Positions 31,481 to 42,034 of a stretch of 64,000 bases of DNA are shown piece by piece. How positions within the stretch are numbered: position 1 is the stretch's first letter; every line of letters starts with the position of its first letter. The position numbers were made by a program, and so were the translations under genes. The notes below the pieces were generated by a model. That model saw nothing but the letters and a program-made list of their open reading frames with translations. It did not search any database and was not told the origin of the DNA. This DNA comes from Clusia tigrina (Eukaryota; Arthropoda; Insecta; Diptera; Clusiidae). The stretch spans positions 64,764,406-64,828,405 of the forward strand of contig OV050030.1 in NCBI GenBank assembly GCA_920105625.2. The letters run 5' to 3'.

Positions 31481-31969
31481 AGCCTCGTTTGACACAAGAC
31501 GGCAACGGCGCGGGTTGGCATATCACGGCAACATAATCAAAATCCACAACAAAGTCCCAAAACTAAAACAATATATAAAATTGCGATGCCGCAGTCCGAC
31601 TCTCGTCAGCTTTTTATGAAACTAGTTGCCAAGTGCAACAAAATGATTTTTCAACAGAAATTAAAAAAAGGTCTGTCTCGTCCGTTTTTTTTTTCCCAGA
31701 AGCAGAATTGCCAAAATAAACAACAAAATCCTCGGACGGTTGAAAGTTTCCGGCAACTGTCCCAATTGCGCTGTATTCTTTGTTTTGATTTGGGATTTTT
31801 TATGTTTTTTTTTGTTTTTCAGACGCAATCATAGCCTGATCGTGTGAAGCTCTTGGTATGAGCATACGCACTTCTCGCCGCTGTTGCTAGTTTTGTGCAG
31901 TTTTGGGGTTATTTATCATCGCCGTGATATTAAAACCCACGCTGTTGCCGTCTCGGGTGAAACGAGGCT
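31481..31969. mobile_element. MITE-like element with long imperfect TIRs
   Basis: AGCCTCGTTTGACACAAGAC then GGCAACGGCGCGGGTT (31481-31516) is repeated in inverted orientation at 31934-31969 (complement AGCCTCGTTTCACCCGAGAC then GGCAACAGCGTGGGTT). The match continues inward with ATATCACGGC and CCCAAAACT. Total length is 489 bp, with no transposase. I could not identify a target duplication at the TIR edges or assign a superfamily. Confidence 0.7.
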
Positions 31970-32820
31970 TATGGAGTATGTAAACATCAAACGTGAGTTA
32001 ACTCAGTTTTGAAAGTGAGTTAACTCATTTTTATTGAAAAACAATTGCATGGGAATTTGTTTAGTTAAATGCGATGTTAAACTGCTCGGTGGGAACACAT
32101 TATAAAAGTCTTGTAGTTATTTAGTTAAAGTATATGTTGACTTTTATAATTGTTTTCTGCATGGATTAAAATGCAATGCAACAGCTTTCAATAAACTTAC
32201 ACAATATATCAATGTTTTCAAAGTTCTCCTCTGCAGATTTATATGTTATTGGCTCTAGTTTTATTAAAATAATTTTAACTGCTTTAAAATCATTCGACAA
32301 CGTGGTGAGGAAATAAAACCTTCAACTATAAATTGTATCTTTTCCATTTTATTATTCACTGAACAAATTATTGATGAAAAAATGCACTTTTAAATGACTT
32401 TTGAGCAAATAGGGTCAATACTAGTGAATATAATGATGCTACTATTGATGTACATACAAGGATTGAGAGGCTGAAGCTTACATTTTTGCGAAGTGATACC
32501 AACGTATTGCACTTTTGGAAAGAAAAAGCATACAGCGATACCGAATTAAATTCTCTGAGTAAAATTGGTTTCGCTATACCACGGACGCAGCTGCGCGACT
32601 TACGTGAGGAATTTTACAAAAAAAAACACACACAAGAAACTTTCGGTTAGTGTTCTACTTCAGTTTGAATTTAATATAACAATTTACTTAGCCCGAAACT
32701 TAATAAATGACAATTTTATGCTTATTAAATAAGTTCACCTGATTTCTTAATATTATTACTTAATAACTGTATCTGGTGCATTGGCTTTGATACGTAGCGG
32801 AAGCTCGTGTCGTTGATCGA
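31970..32820. other. AT-rich sequence, mostly without recognised features
   Basis: Contains two GTGAGTTAACTCA palindromic words near 31990-32027 and one possible exon (32430-32649, listed separately). Nothing else was recognised. Confidence 0.4.
32430..32649 (+). pseudogene. Unknown coding-like segment (~70 codons)
   Basis: A frame without an ATG start reads NDATIDVHTRIERLKLTFLR, then VLHFWKEKAYSDTELNSLSK and GFAIPRTQLRDLREEF before TAG at about 32647. Its amino-acid composition looks protein-like, with amphipathic helices and few low-complexity residues, unlike the neighbouring AT-rich sequence. I do not recognise the family. It could be a transposon exon or a host exon relic. No flanking splice sites were established. 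Confidence 0.25.
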
Positions 32821-32839
32821 ATTGCGGTTTGGCTAAGGT

Positions 32840-33296
32840 GGCGATTTACCATTAACCATCCTCAGGGTCTACAATTAATGACAATTATATAAAAATGTTT
32901 CAATTCAATAAATATCTTGACACTTACAATTTTCTGATCTGTCAACTTAAATGTAAATTACAGACTAAATATAATATTACCTGCCTAACGGTGGTCTTAA
33001 TTCTTCTAAGGTCAGCTGTTTGTGCTTGTTATTGTTATTTTGAATGTTTACTTGTCTCGTACAAGTTTTCTATACATGTGTGCACAGCTATCCGTGTCCG
33101 ATTTTTAAAAAAGTCTTTGGTTTGTTGGTATGTTGGTGATATGTAGCATTTCCAGTAGGTATCGTTTGTTGTAATGTTGTTCTTGTTGTAATACCTGTGC
33201 TTCTTCGAAGTTCGGGTGATGTCCACTACAAACACAGTGATCTGCAAGTGCCGTTTTTGGTTCTAGAGCTGTGCTTCTGTTTTTCCTATCCGATTT
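32840..33296 (-). repeat. Left arm of Penelope inverted repeat
   Basis: The complement of 35660-36008 plus 42035-42125. It holds the C-terminal coding part of the endonuclease (minus strand) and the following non-coding region ending in ATGACAATTATATAAAAATG. Roughly 95% identical by eye. Confidence 0.85.
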
Positions 33297-35499
33297 GTGC
33301 GCTGATATTCTCGTCCTTAATTTGTTTTTGGTCATACCAATATATACTTTGTCGCATAAATTGGACCCGTCTCCACAACAATGAATTTTGTTTCACGTGC
33401 AACTGATCTAATTTGTCGATCGTACTTTTTGTGTTGGTATATAGTTGTTGCAAATGTGTTATTCGTTTTATGTGCTATTTTGAACTTTCCTTTATTGTAC
33501 ATATTCGATGTTTTGAATCGTTCTGAAAATTCCCTTATGTATGTCATTGACAGGCATATTTTTGTTGTCCGCTCTATTTTAGTATTGTCCTTTTTCCCCT
33601 TTATGGTTTTTAATAAGTCTGTTATGTAGTCTATTCGGGAAATCTTTAAAATCGTCTTTATTTTTGTAATATTTTCCTTGTGAAACACTTTGTCGCTAAT
33701 TGTTAGTATTCTACGTATTAGATTTGTCGCTGTGTTCAAAATTACTCCTTTTGGGTGTTTTAAGTAATAATTCATTATTCTACCCGACGCATTTGGTTTT
33801 TGATACCAATTTACATTTATCGTATTATGTTTTCTAACCAGGAGCGTGTCCAAGTATGGCAATTGTCCATCTATTTCTTCTTCTATTGTAAATTTTATTG
33901 TTTTGTAACAATTGTTTAGCTTATTTAATGTCTTTAGTATTTCATTTTTGTTTACAATTGAGAAACTGTCATCTACATACTTGGTCAAGGATCTAGGGTT
34001 ATTTCCAGTTTTCATTAATTTGTCCAATATTTCTTCCATTACAATGTCCGCTATTATGGGTGATGCCGGTGAACCCATTGGCATACCAGTACGTTGTGCA
34101 TAAATTTTGTCCTTATATTTAAAATATCTATTTTCTTTTATGGAAAATTTCAATATTTCCATAAATAATTCCTTTGTAATGTGTGTATGTTGCTGTATGA
34201 TGCCCCACTTTTTACTTATAATTCCTATTGCGTAGTCAATTGGGATGCTGGGAAAAAGAGACTCAACGTCAAATTTAACTATAATTTCGTCATCGTATAT
34301 ATGTGCATTGTTCATCTTGTTTTTAAACTGTACTGCGTCTTTTATGTTGTATTCAGATTTTACCGTCAAGTTTTTTAATATATTTACTATATATTTGCAT
34401 AGTCCGTATGATGGTGAGTTAATAGATAAACAAATAGGTCTTAATGGTGTGTTCTCTTTGTGTATTTTGGGTAACCCATATATTCGTGGTGCTAATACTA
34501 TTTTAGTAGTTAACTTTTGTTTTTCGTAGGTTATAATTATCCCATTTTTATTTAAATTATCTACTAAGTCATTGTTTTTTTGCTGCAATGTTGAAGTCGG
34601 ATCTCGTTTCAGTACTTGGAATTTGGTAATGTCATTCAACTTTTTTTTCATATTTTTGTCATAGTCCTCTCGACTCATAGCCACCGTCTTATTCCCTTTA
34701 TCGGCTTTAAGTATAAGAATATTTGGGTTATTTTTGAAAAATATTTTAGCCTCTTTTACGGTATGATTAACCAATCTCTCTCTTCTGTCTAGTCTTGTTC
34801 TTTGCTCGTGAGTGTGTATCAACGTTATAAAATTAGTTCTCTGCATTTCCTGATCAACTTTATTGCTAACAGATTGTATGCAATTTTCTCCATCAGCTAT
34901 ACTTTTCAATAGTGGGAAACTATTGTTGGTAGTTGGAAGAGCAAATTTTGGGCCTAAAGAGAGTAAGCAATGTATGTCATTAGGTATTCTTGTATCAGTT
35001 GTGTTCACAAACCAATTTTCATTTTGGGTTATGCCTATATACTCTCTCTCGTTAGTTCATAATCTGATATATTTGTTGTTATGTTGGTTGTTTATCTCGT
35101 TCAGCAGTCTGTTTTGTAATGTTCTCTCACTCTCAACAAACAATTGGGCATCCTCGTCAGTCATCTGTTCTGTTAGTTTTGTAGTAATTATTGCTATTTC
35201 TTTTTTGTTAGTTTTTAGTAGTTCGTGTTTATGTTTTATTGTCAAACTATGTATTCGGGTGTGAAAACCTTGGATGTGCTGCTCCAACACAGATGTGAAA
35301 CTCTGTTATTCTTATTAAGTGTGGTTCTTACATTTTTAGTCATATTGTTGATGAAATTTGGTGTTAAACCTGCTTTCCTGCATCGTATTAAGAAGCGGAT
35401 TGAAGACCTAATTTTTGCGTTTGTCTGCCTTATTAATTTATATATTTGAATACATTTTTTTATGTTGTTGTTGTGTTTGATGTGATTATACAGCTTCAT
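33105..35499 (-). pseudogene. Penelope-like reverse transcriptase with GIY-YIG endonuclease
   Basis: The N-terminal part lies at 35499-35057 in two frames (SSIRFLIRCRKAGLTPNFIN; LEQHIQGFHTRIHSL). The main frame, 35008-33332 (558 codons), has the RT: LILKADKGNKTVAMSREDY, LPKIHKENTPLRPICLSI, IVKFDVESLFPSIPIDYAI, RTGMPMGSPASPIIADIVM and the intact catalytic LTKYVDDSFSIV, then GQLPYLDTLLV. The GIY-YIG nuclease continues from about 33365 in another frame with VYIGMTKNKLRTRISAHKSD and ends at 33105. Three frame breaks (near 35250, 35030 and 33365) split one ORF, but all key RT residues remain. In this family the RT and endonuclease perform target-primed integration. Confidence 0.88.
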
Positions 35500-35602
35500 A
35501 TTGTGAATGTATTTTCGGCGTACTCTCCGTTCTTTAAATATTGTTAAACGATACTCGACCTCCGGTTGAAATTTAATAAATTTGTTTTTGTAACGAGTTC
35601 AA

Positions 35603-35649
35603 GGTCCAAAAATAAAAATTATCTTTATTCTTATTTTATTAAAAAGTTC
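35603..35649 (+). repeat. Short inverted repeat bracketing the right arm (left copy)
   Basis: GGTCCAAAAATAAAAATTAT...AAAAAGTTC is the near-perfect complement of 42150-42195 (GAACTTTTTAATTAAATAAG...TTTTTGGACC). Confidence 0.8.
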
Positions 35650-35659
35650 TTATTTTATT

Positions 35660-36008
35660 AAACGATCGGATAGGAAAAACAGAAGCACAGCTCTGGAACC
35701 AAAAATGGCACTTGCAGATCAGTGTGCTCGTAGTGGACATCACTCGAACTTCGAAGAAGCACAGGTATTACAACAAGAACAACATTACAACAAACGATAC
35801 CTACTGGAAATGCCACATATCACCAACATACCAACAAAACAAAGACTTAATTATAAAACGGACACGGATAGCTGTGCACACATGTATAGAAAACTTGTAC
35901 GAGGTAAGTAAACATTCAAAATAGCAACAACAAACATAAACAGCTGACCTTAGAAGAATTAAGACCACCGTTAGGCAGGTAATATTATATTTAGTCTGTA
36001 ATTTACAT
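35660..36008 (+). repeat. Right arm of Penelope inverted repeat, proximal part
   Basis: Plus-strand copy of the end of the endonuclease gene (reads DRKNRSTALEPKMALADQCA and on to NIPTKQRLNYK) and part of the 3' region. It is cut at 36008 by the LTR element. The rest of the arm is at 42035-42125. Confidence 0.85.
36005..36008 (+). repeat. 4-bp target-site duplication (ACAT), left copy
   Basis: ACAT at 36005-36008 and 42035-42038 flanks the LTR element. The uninterrupted left Penelope arm (complement) shows a single ...TTTACATTTAAG... at this place, which confirms the duplication. Confidence 0.9.
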
Positions 36009-37718
36009 TGTAAAGACGGAAAGTACCAGAAGTATTTTCCGCATACACCTCCTACAAAGAATACAACAAAACTCTATGTTACCACCAGAGACCGTGTTAA
36101 CTCCAAAAACAAATAACGATGTCCACCATATTTTATTTAGAAATAACCACCAACAATATTCAAGCATGCAACCATCCCCGATATCATGCAGCTTAAAAAG
36201 GTAACCACCTCCCACGCTAAATGCAACAACAAGGACAGCGGATAAGTATAACGAAACATTTACGCACAGACGATCGGACCAATAAATGTACAGGTGGTGA
36301 GGAGCTCAGAAACCGAAAGAGTTAGACTGATGACGACGACGGCCTAATAGTACAAAGAACATCAAGAGGGACTAGTACGGCTATAAAGAAAAAAAAGAAA
36401 CAGCAAGCAAACATTTCTACTGAACAGTGCAGCGACCAAAGGCGGAACACAGAGAAACCCGAAAGAGCACCACACATACGCGAGCCGATCGTAAACACAA
36501 AGAAGTAGAAACCAATATTTTAACAACAACAACACTACAGCGACCGAAGGCGGAGCACGGATGACAACGAGAGCGCACCACTCATACGCGAACCGATCGC
36601 ACACACAAAGCAGTAAGCAGGCAGAGTGCAAACCATTCACTGCAACAACAACAACACTACAGCGACCGAAGGCGGAGCACGGATGACAACGGGAGCGAGC
36701 CGATCGTAAACACAAAGAAGTAGAAAACAATATTTTAACAACAACAACACTACAGCGACCGAAGGCGGAGCACGGATGACAACGGGAGCGAGCCGATCGT
36801 AAACACAAAGAAGTAGAAAACAATATTTTAACAACAACAACAGTACAGCGACCGAAGGCGGAACACGGATGACAACGAGAGCGCACCGATCGTAAACACA
36901 GAGCCGTAAGCAAGCAGAGTGTGAACCGATATATTAATTACAACAACAGCAAAGCGACAACTAACAGCAGCGATCAGACCACACTACTGCAAGCAACAAC
37001 TACAATGGACAACTAGGGGAATTACAACAAGGTGGTTAACCAGCGGAAGTTGAAGGTGGCCTAAGGACAACTGGACCACAACAACAACGAGCATTGATCC
37101 CATGGCAAGCTTTCGCTATATAAGCGGAGCGAACCAAACAATGAGCCTCTTTGATCCAGCATCGCTCCGTGAGTATACAACGCACCAAGCTCCTAGAGAC
37201 GCACCAAGCATCGAAACTAGTTACTTTGACAATTGACAATAAATCAACGCAGACAGAGCCAGGAGTTTATGGTTTTGACCGACTCTCCCTGGGACACATA
37301 CGCAACGCAGACAGAGCCAGGAGTTTATGGTTTTGACCGACTCTCCCTGGGACACATACGCAACGCAGACAGAGCCAGGAGTTTATGGTTTTGACCGACT
37401 CTCCCTGGGACATATACGCAAAACAGACAGAGCCAGGAGTGTATGGTTTTGACCGACTCTCCCTGGGACACATACGCAACGCAGACAGAGCCAGAGGAGT
37501 TTATGGTTTTGACCGACTCTCCCTGGGACACTAGTACAAACCACGGACACTACCACGAGCCCACAGAGTAGGGTAATAATTAAAAATAATTAAATAATAA
37601 GTTTAAAAATTTTATAAATAAATAAAACACTTATTAAAACTAACATTATTGGAATAAATTTCTGTAAGCGACCCTGGAACCCGCTGAGTTTTTACCCCAG
37701 CGAAAACGAGTCGTTACA
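36009..37718 (+). repeat. 5' LTR (1710 bp) of the Gag-protease element
   Basis: TG...CA ends. It contains a group of four ~95-120 bp repeats (36535-36900, each with CTACAGCGACCGAAGGCGG) and five 58-bp minisatellite units (37247-37532). Polyadenylation-like AATAAATAAA occurs near 37615. The open frames read on the minus strand through the repeats are shadows of repeat sequence. Confidence 0.92.
37247..37532 (+). repeat. 58-bp minisatellite in 5' LTR, five units
   Basis: Units contain ACGCAGACAGAGCCAGGAG, then TTTATGGTTTTGACCGACTC and TCCCTGGGACACATACGCA. The fourth and fifth units carry small variants (GTGTATGG; GCCAGAGGAG). The 3' LTR has six units. Confidence 0.95.
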
Positions 37719-37719
37719 G

Positions 37720-37737
37720 TGGCGCCCGAGCAGGGAC
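37720..37737 (+). promoter_or_regulatory. Primer-binding site of the Gag-protease element
   Basis: TGGCGCCCGAGCAGGGAC lies one base after the LTR end (G at 37719). It is the same 18 bases as the site at 16861. Confidence 0.92.
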
Positions 37738-37924
37738 TTTCAAAAGAAATTCAACGCATCAAATTTTAAACAGAAGTTCACTTATAGAACTCCTAGGTAA
37801 TAGATCCACAGAGCGATAAAGAATTGCGTCGATCTACGCAGTCACGCAGAAGAGTGCCGAATTAGCACCAACTTAAAACACGCACACACCCATTGTTTTC
37901 ATCATCATCTAAGACGAACACAGG

Positions 37925-40342
37925 ATGGTGAAAACAAATTGGTTGTACACGCTGCGCAAGGAGGAGCTGGTGACTTTCGCTGTGGAATTCGGCATAGAAG
38001 CTGCGGGAACCGTGGAAGATCTCCGTAAGCAACTCTCAGAGTTCTTCACGGAGACTGAATTGACTGAAGAACAACGAAACCGCTTAGAAAAGCTAAAATC
38101 CAGGTACGTCAGGAGTACGTCACCCAAGCTGGCTACGCCCATAGGTACCCGCGATACGCTGAGCGTGGACAGACCAGGCCATATATTCACAGGTGAAATA
38201 CCAGCGGCATGGGAGGCAGAGTTTCGGAGGACATCACTGCATCGCGCTGTGTCACCAACGGCCATTGACCAGCCCCACCAGGCACAGTACGCCGGAGTCA
38301 TCGATCATGTGAGGAAATGGTCCATTAAATACGACGGTGGCAGCGACCCGCTGGCATTCCTTGAACGAGTGGAGGAGCTCTCGGAAGTATATGGGCTCAA
38401 CAAGAATATGCTCCCACGTACCATGCCGGAACTGTTAAAAGAACGTGCGCTTCTGTGGTATCGCAATAACAATCGTTCCTGGACAGCATGGAATTTATTC
38501 CGGAAGGATTTTCTTAAATTCTTTTTGCCTGCCAGATACCTGGAGAAGTTGGAGGATGAGATCCGACAGAGGCGGCAAAAACCACGGGAGAAATTCAAAG
38601 AGTATGTGCTGGAGATGCAAAATCTGATGCGGCAAGCAGGGGACACGGAATCACAGAAGCTAGAGCGCATTTTCCGGAATAGCTTGGAAGAGTACCAATG
38701 GTTCGTGCGCCGGAAGGATTTTGGAACGCTGGCAGAACTAGTGGAGATGGCCGAAGACTTGGAAGGCTTCCGTGGCGACCGGGACCCACACCGAATACCC
38801 CCTGTACAATCACGAGTCGAGCGTACGCCACCACGAGAGGTACGGAACCGTCAGGTGACACTAGAGAACAGAGCGGCACCCATAGATCCCAGAACAGCCT
38901 GCAGGCGTTGTGGACAAAATGGTCATATAGCTCGCCAATGTCGCAACGCGCAGATATTGTTTTGTTGGGAGTGCGGGCGTAGGGAAGTAAGGACGATCGA
39001 GTGCTGCAAGCAGAGAGCACCACCCAACCGAAGACTACAGTCAGAAGCACAGCACAGATCAGATCAGCGGCAACAAACCTCACAATTGGAAAAAGCATTG
39101 CACTGTGTCGGGCAACGAATCTGCGCCACCGTTTCCATTGGCACAGAAACCATCACCGCGACACTGGACACAGGTGCAACTAACAGTTTTGTGAGCAGAG
39201 CACTGGTACGAAAGCTACGCGCTTACACCAGCAAATTGGGAAAATCCCATACTAGAGTGCGAATGGCAGACGGCACTAGTAGGACAGTCAGAGAGACGTG
39301 TGTGACGAATGTAAGGCTTGGAGAGAACTCATGCAATCTAGAGCTACTGGTCATGCCGGACTCCACTGAGGATCTGCTCCTGGGAATAGACTTTATGACA
39401 AGCCTGGGAACAACATTGAAATGCGGTGATCAGGTGATCACATTGGGACCTCATAACAGTTGCGTGCAGCCCCGAGAAATTGCAACGTGCACGACAATTC
39501 GTGTTGAGAATCTCCCACATTTCAATGCATCGCAGTCCAAGAAGCACACCAACGTCAGAAATTCTAAGCAACAGACGCACAGCAAAGAATACACAGAAAA
39601 GCAACGCATTCGAAAGCACACACCACCAGGAACAAATATGACTCATGCAAACGAATTCACCTGCCACGGAATATGCCGAGCGAAAGCGGACAACGTATCC
39701 CACAAAAGCATAGAGAGAATGACTTCCCAGGAATCAACACATGGACCTCGGAAAAAGGACGCGAGCGCACTCCAGAGCAAGAAGGTCGCACACCGAAGGC
39801 GACCCACCATCAGAGCAATCAGCGTACATACAAGGTCAGCACCAGTGAGAAACAGCCGAGACATACCATGTAGACACAACGACAGATCAAGGGACAACCA
39901 AGGTGCAATCGAGTGCAACAACAACAGCAGAAGCGACGACAAGAGAGACAAACGTAACTCCAAAAGCCACCACAGCAAACGAATTAAACAATGGAACGGG
40001 GCTACATGGAGAACGCCAACAGAGAAACAGATGCCAATCACAGGCGACTCAGCAATACGATTGAAGTCATACACATCCGACAGTGAAAAACCAGAGAAGA
40101 CTAAACGTAAACACACGGGGACACCGCCAACACTGAATGCCACACCCGGGGAAGACTTCCACTTCCACAACGTAGCCGAACTCAGGGGACCCAAGGCAGA
40201 TGGCTTACCAGCGACACTAGTGGCAGATACGATAGCCACTCTGAAGGAAAGCCAAGCCAAGAGGAAACGCCTGCGCTTTCAACGACCACCGTACCGGGTC
40301 ATAGTGCACCACGGAGAAGCAACATTCCTCCTCCGTCCATAA
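37925..40342 (+). CDS. Gag-protease polyprotein (805 codons, uninterrupted)
   Basis: The start ATG 37925 follows the leader and opens with a helical N terminus (LYTLRKEELVTFAVEFGIEA). Residues ~120-290 form a retrotransposon Gag capsid domain (KYDGGSDPLAFLERVEELSE, RALLWYRNNNRSWTAWNLFR, EKFKEYVLEMQNLMRQAG). Residues 326 on hold a knuckle CRRCGQNGHIARQC and a variant CWECGRREVRTIECC. An aspartic protease follows (ATLDTGATNSFVSRAL, D at 415; ...LLLGIDFMTSLG). Residues ~520-760 are basic and polar (Arg/Lys/Ser/His-rich) with no known domain, and the end reads FQRPPYRVIVHHGEATFLLR. The frame ends 13 bp before the 3' LTR. It would form particles and process itself, but needs polymerase and integrase from another element. 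Confidence 0.9.
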   Translation: MVKTNWLYTLRKEELVTFAVEFGIEAAGTVEDLRKQLSEFFTETELTEEQRNRLEKLKSRYVRSTSPKLATPIGTRDTLSVDRPGHIFTGEIPAAWEAEFRRTSLHRAVSPTAIDQPHQAQYAGVIDHVRKWSIKYDGGSDPLAFLERVEELSEVYGLNKNMLPRTMPELLKERALLWYRNNNRSWTAWNLFRKDFLKFFLPARYLEKLEDEIRQRRQKPREKFKEYVLEMQNLMRQAGDTESQKLERIFRNSLEEYQWFVRRKDFGTLAELVEMAEDLEGFRGDRDPHRIPPVQSRVERTPPREVRNRQVTLENRAAPIDPRTACRRCGQNGHIARQCRNAQILFCWECGRREVRTIECCKQRAPPNRRLQSEAQHRSDQRQQTSQLEKALHCVGQRICATVSIGTETITATLDTGATNSFVSRALVRKLRAYTSKLGKSHTRVRMADGTSRTVRETCVTNVRLGENSCNLELLVMPDSTEDLLLGIDFMTSLGTTLKCGDQVITLGPHNSCVQPREIATCTTIRVENLPHFNASQSKKHTNVRNSKQQTHSKEYTEKQRIRKHTPPGTNMTHANEFTCHGICRAKADNVSHKSIERMTSQESTHGPRKKDASALQSKKVAHRRRPTIRAISVHTRSAPVRNSRDIPCRHNDRSRDNQGAIECNNNSRSDDKRDKRNSKSHHSKRIKQWNGATWRTPTEKQMPITGDSAIRLKSYTSDSEKPEKTKRKHTGTPPTLNATPGEDFHFHNVAELRGPKADGLPATLVADTIATLKESQAKRKRLRFQRPPYRVIVHHGEATFLLRP

Positions 40343-40355
40343 AGTCGAGAGGACG

Positions 40356-42034
40356 TGTAAAGACGGAAAGTACCAGAAGTATTTTCCGCATACACCTCCT
40401 ACAAAGAATACAACAAAAACTCTATGCTACCACCAGAGACCGTGTTAGCTCCAAAAACAAATAACGATGTCCACCATATTTTATTTAGAAATAACCACAA
40501 ACAATATTCAAGCATGCAACCATCCCCGATATCATGCAGCTTAAAAAGGTAACCACCTCCCACGCTAAATGCAACAACAAAGACAGCGGATAAGTATAAC
40601 AAAACATTTACGCACAGACGATCGGACCAATAAACGTACAGGTTGTGAGGAGCTCAGAAACCGAAAGAGTTAGACTGATGACGACGACGGCCTAATAGTA
40701 CAAAGAACATCAAGAGGGACTAGTACGGCTATAAAGAAAAAAAAGAAACAGCAAGCAAACATTTCTACTGAACAGTGCAGCGACCAAAGGCGGAACACAG
40801 AGAAACCCGAAAGAGCACCACACATACGCGAGCCGATCGTAAACACAAAGAAGTAGAAACCAATATTTTAACAACAACAACACTACAGCGACCGAAGGCG
40901 GAGCACGGATGACAACGAGAGCGCACCACTCATACGCGAACCGATCGCACACACAAAGCAGTAAGCAGGCAGAGTGCAAACCATTCTCTGCAACAACAAC
41001 AACACTACAGCGACCGAAGGCGGAGCACGGATGACAACGGGAGCGAGCCGATCGTAAACACAAAGAAGTAGAAAACAATATTTTAACAACAACAACAGTA
41101 CAGCGACCGAAGGCGGAACACGGATGACAACGAGAGCGCACCGATCGTAAACACAGAGCCGTAAGCAAGCAGAGTGTGAACCGATTTATTAATTACAACA
41201 ACAGCAAAGCGACAACTAACAGCAGCGATCAGGCCACACTACTGCATGCAACAACTACGATGGACAACTAGGGGAATTACAACAAGGTGGTTAACCAGCG
41301 GAAGTTGAAGGTGGCCTAAGGACAACTGGACCACAACAACAACGAGCATTGATCCCATGGCAAGCTTTCGCTATATAAGCGGAGTGAACCAAACAATGAG
41401 CCTCTTTGATCCAGCATCGCTCCGTGGGTATACAACGCACCAAGCTCCTAGAGACGCACCAAGCATCGAAACTAGTTACTTTGACTATTGACAATAAATC
41501 ATCGCAAACAGAGCCAGAGGAGTTTATGGTTTTGACCGACTCTCCCTGGGACATATACGCAAAAACAGACAGAGCCAGGAGTTTATGGTTTTGACCGACT
41601 CTCCCTGGGACACATACGCAACGCAGACAGAGCCAGGAGTTTATGGTTTTGACCGACTCTCCCTGGGACACATACGCAACGCAGACAGAGCCAGGAGTTT
41701 ATGGTTTTGACCGACTCTCCCTGGGACATATACGCAAAACAGACAGAGCCAGGAGTTTATGGTTTTGACCGACTCTCCCTGGGACACATACGCAACGCAG
41801 ACAGAGCCAGAGGAGTTTATGGTTTTGACCGACTCTCCCTGGGACACTAGTACAAACCACGGACACTACCACGAGCCCACAGAGTAGGGTAATAATTAAA
41901 AATAATTAAATAATAAGTTTAAAAAATTTATAAATAAATAAAACACTTATTAAAACTAACATTATTGGAATAAATTTCTGTAAGCGACCCTGGAACCCGC
42001 TGAGTTTTTACCCCAGCGAAAACGAGTCGTTACA
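40356..42034 (+). repeat. 3' LTR (1679 bp) of the Gag-protease element
   Basis: Same ends as the 5' LTR. It has three instead of four units of the ~95-120 bp repeat (40880-41110) and six instead of five 58-bp units (41500-41848). The polypurine tract before it is weak (GTCGAGAGGACG). Confidence 0.92.
41500..41848 (+). repeat. 58-bp minisatellite in 3' LTR, six units
   Basis: Six units with the GGTTTTGACCGACTCTCCCT core, at roughly 58-60 bp spacing. The first unit carries AAACAGAGCCAGAGGAG and the second a CAAAAACAGACAG variant. Confidence 0.95.

Larger units (their letters stand above)
36009..42034 (+). mobile_element. Non-autonomous LTR element: 1.7-kb LTRs, intact Gag-protease ORF, no RT/integrase
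   Basis: Structure: 5' LTR 36009-37718, PBS at 37720, a leader of about 190 bp, one open 805-codon frame (37925-40342), then the 3' LTR 40356-42034 only 13 bp after the stop. Both LTRs begin TGTAAAGACGG and end AGTCGTTACA, and a 4-bp ACAT target duplication flanks them. The LTRs differ mainly in tandem-repeat number and scattered bases, so insertion is recent. No reverse transcriptase, RNase H or integrase sequence is present. Long LTRs, this PBS and the second Gag knuckle suggest the Osvaldo/Ulysses-type Gypsy branch, but that is inference. Confidence 0.9.

Noticed and set aside
33912..35449. Plus-strand hydrophobic frames of 63-133 codons
   Set aside because: Antisense shadows of the Penelope RT, which is read on the minus strand with all motifs.
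36362..36913. 183-codon minus-strand frame with CLRSARSRCHPCSAFGRC repeats (also at 40710-41168)
   Set aside because: It is the reverse reading of tandem repeats inside the LTRs; the two LTR copies give different lengths, there is no domain, and the real gene is on the other strand.
37267..37531. Minus-strand frames of SQGESVKTINS-type repeats
   Set aside because: Shadow of the 58-bp minisatellite in the LTR.
39643..40260. 205-codon minus-strand frame rich in Leu/Ser/Cys
   Set aside because: Antisense shadow of the basic tail of the Gag-protease ORF, which is open, in family context and coding on the plus strand.
37925..40342. Hidden RT or integrase motifs in the basic tail of the Gag-protease ORF or in other frames
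   Set aside because: I looked for DFR, YxDD, TDAS and DRG/E-type blocks between the protease and the 3' LTR in all plus frames and found none.
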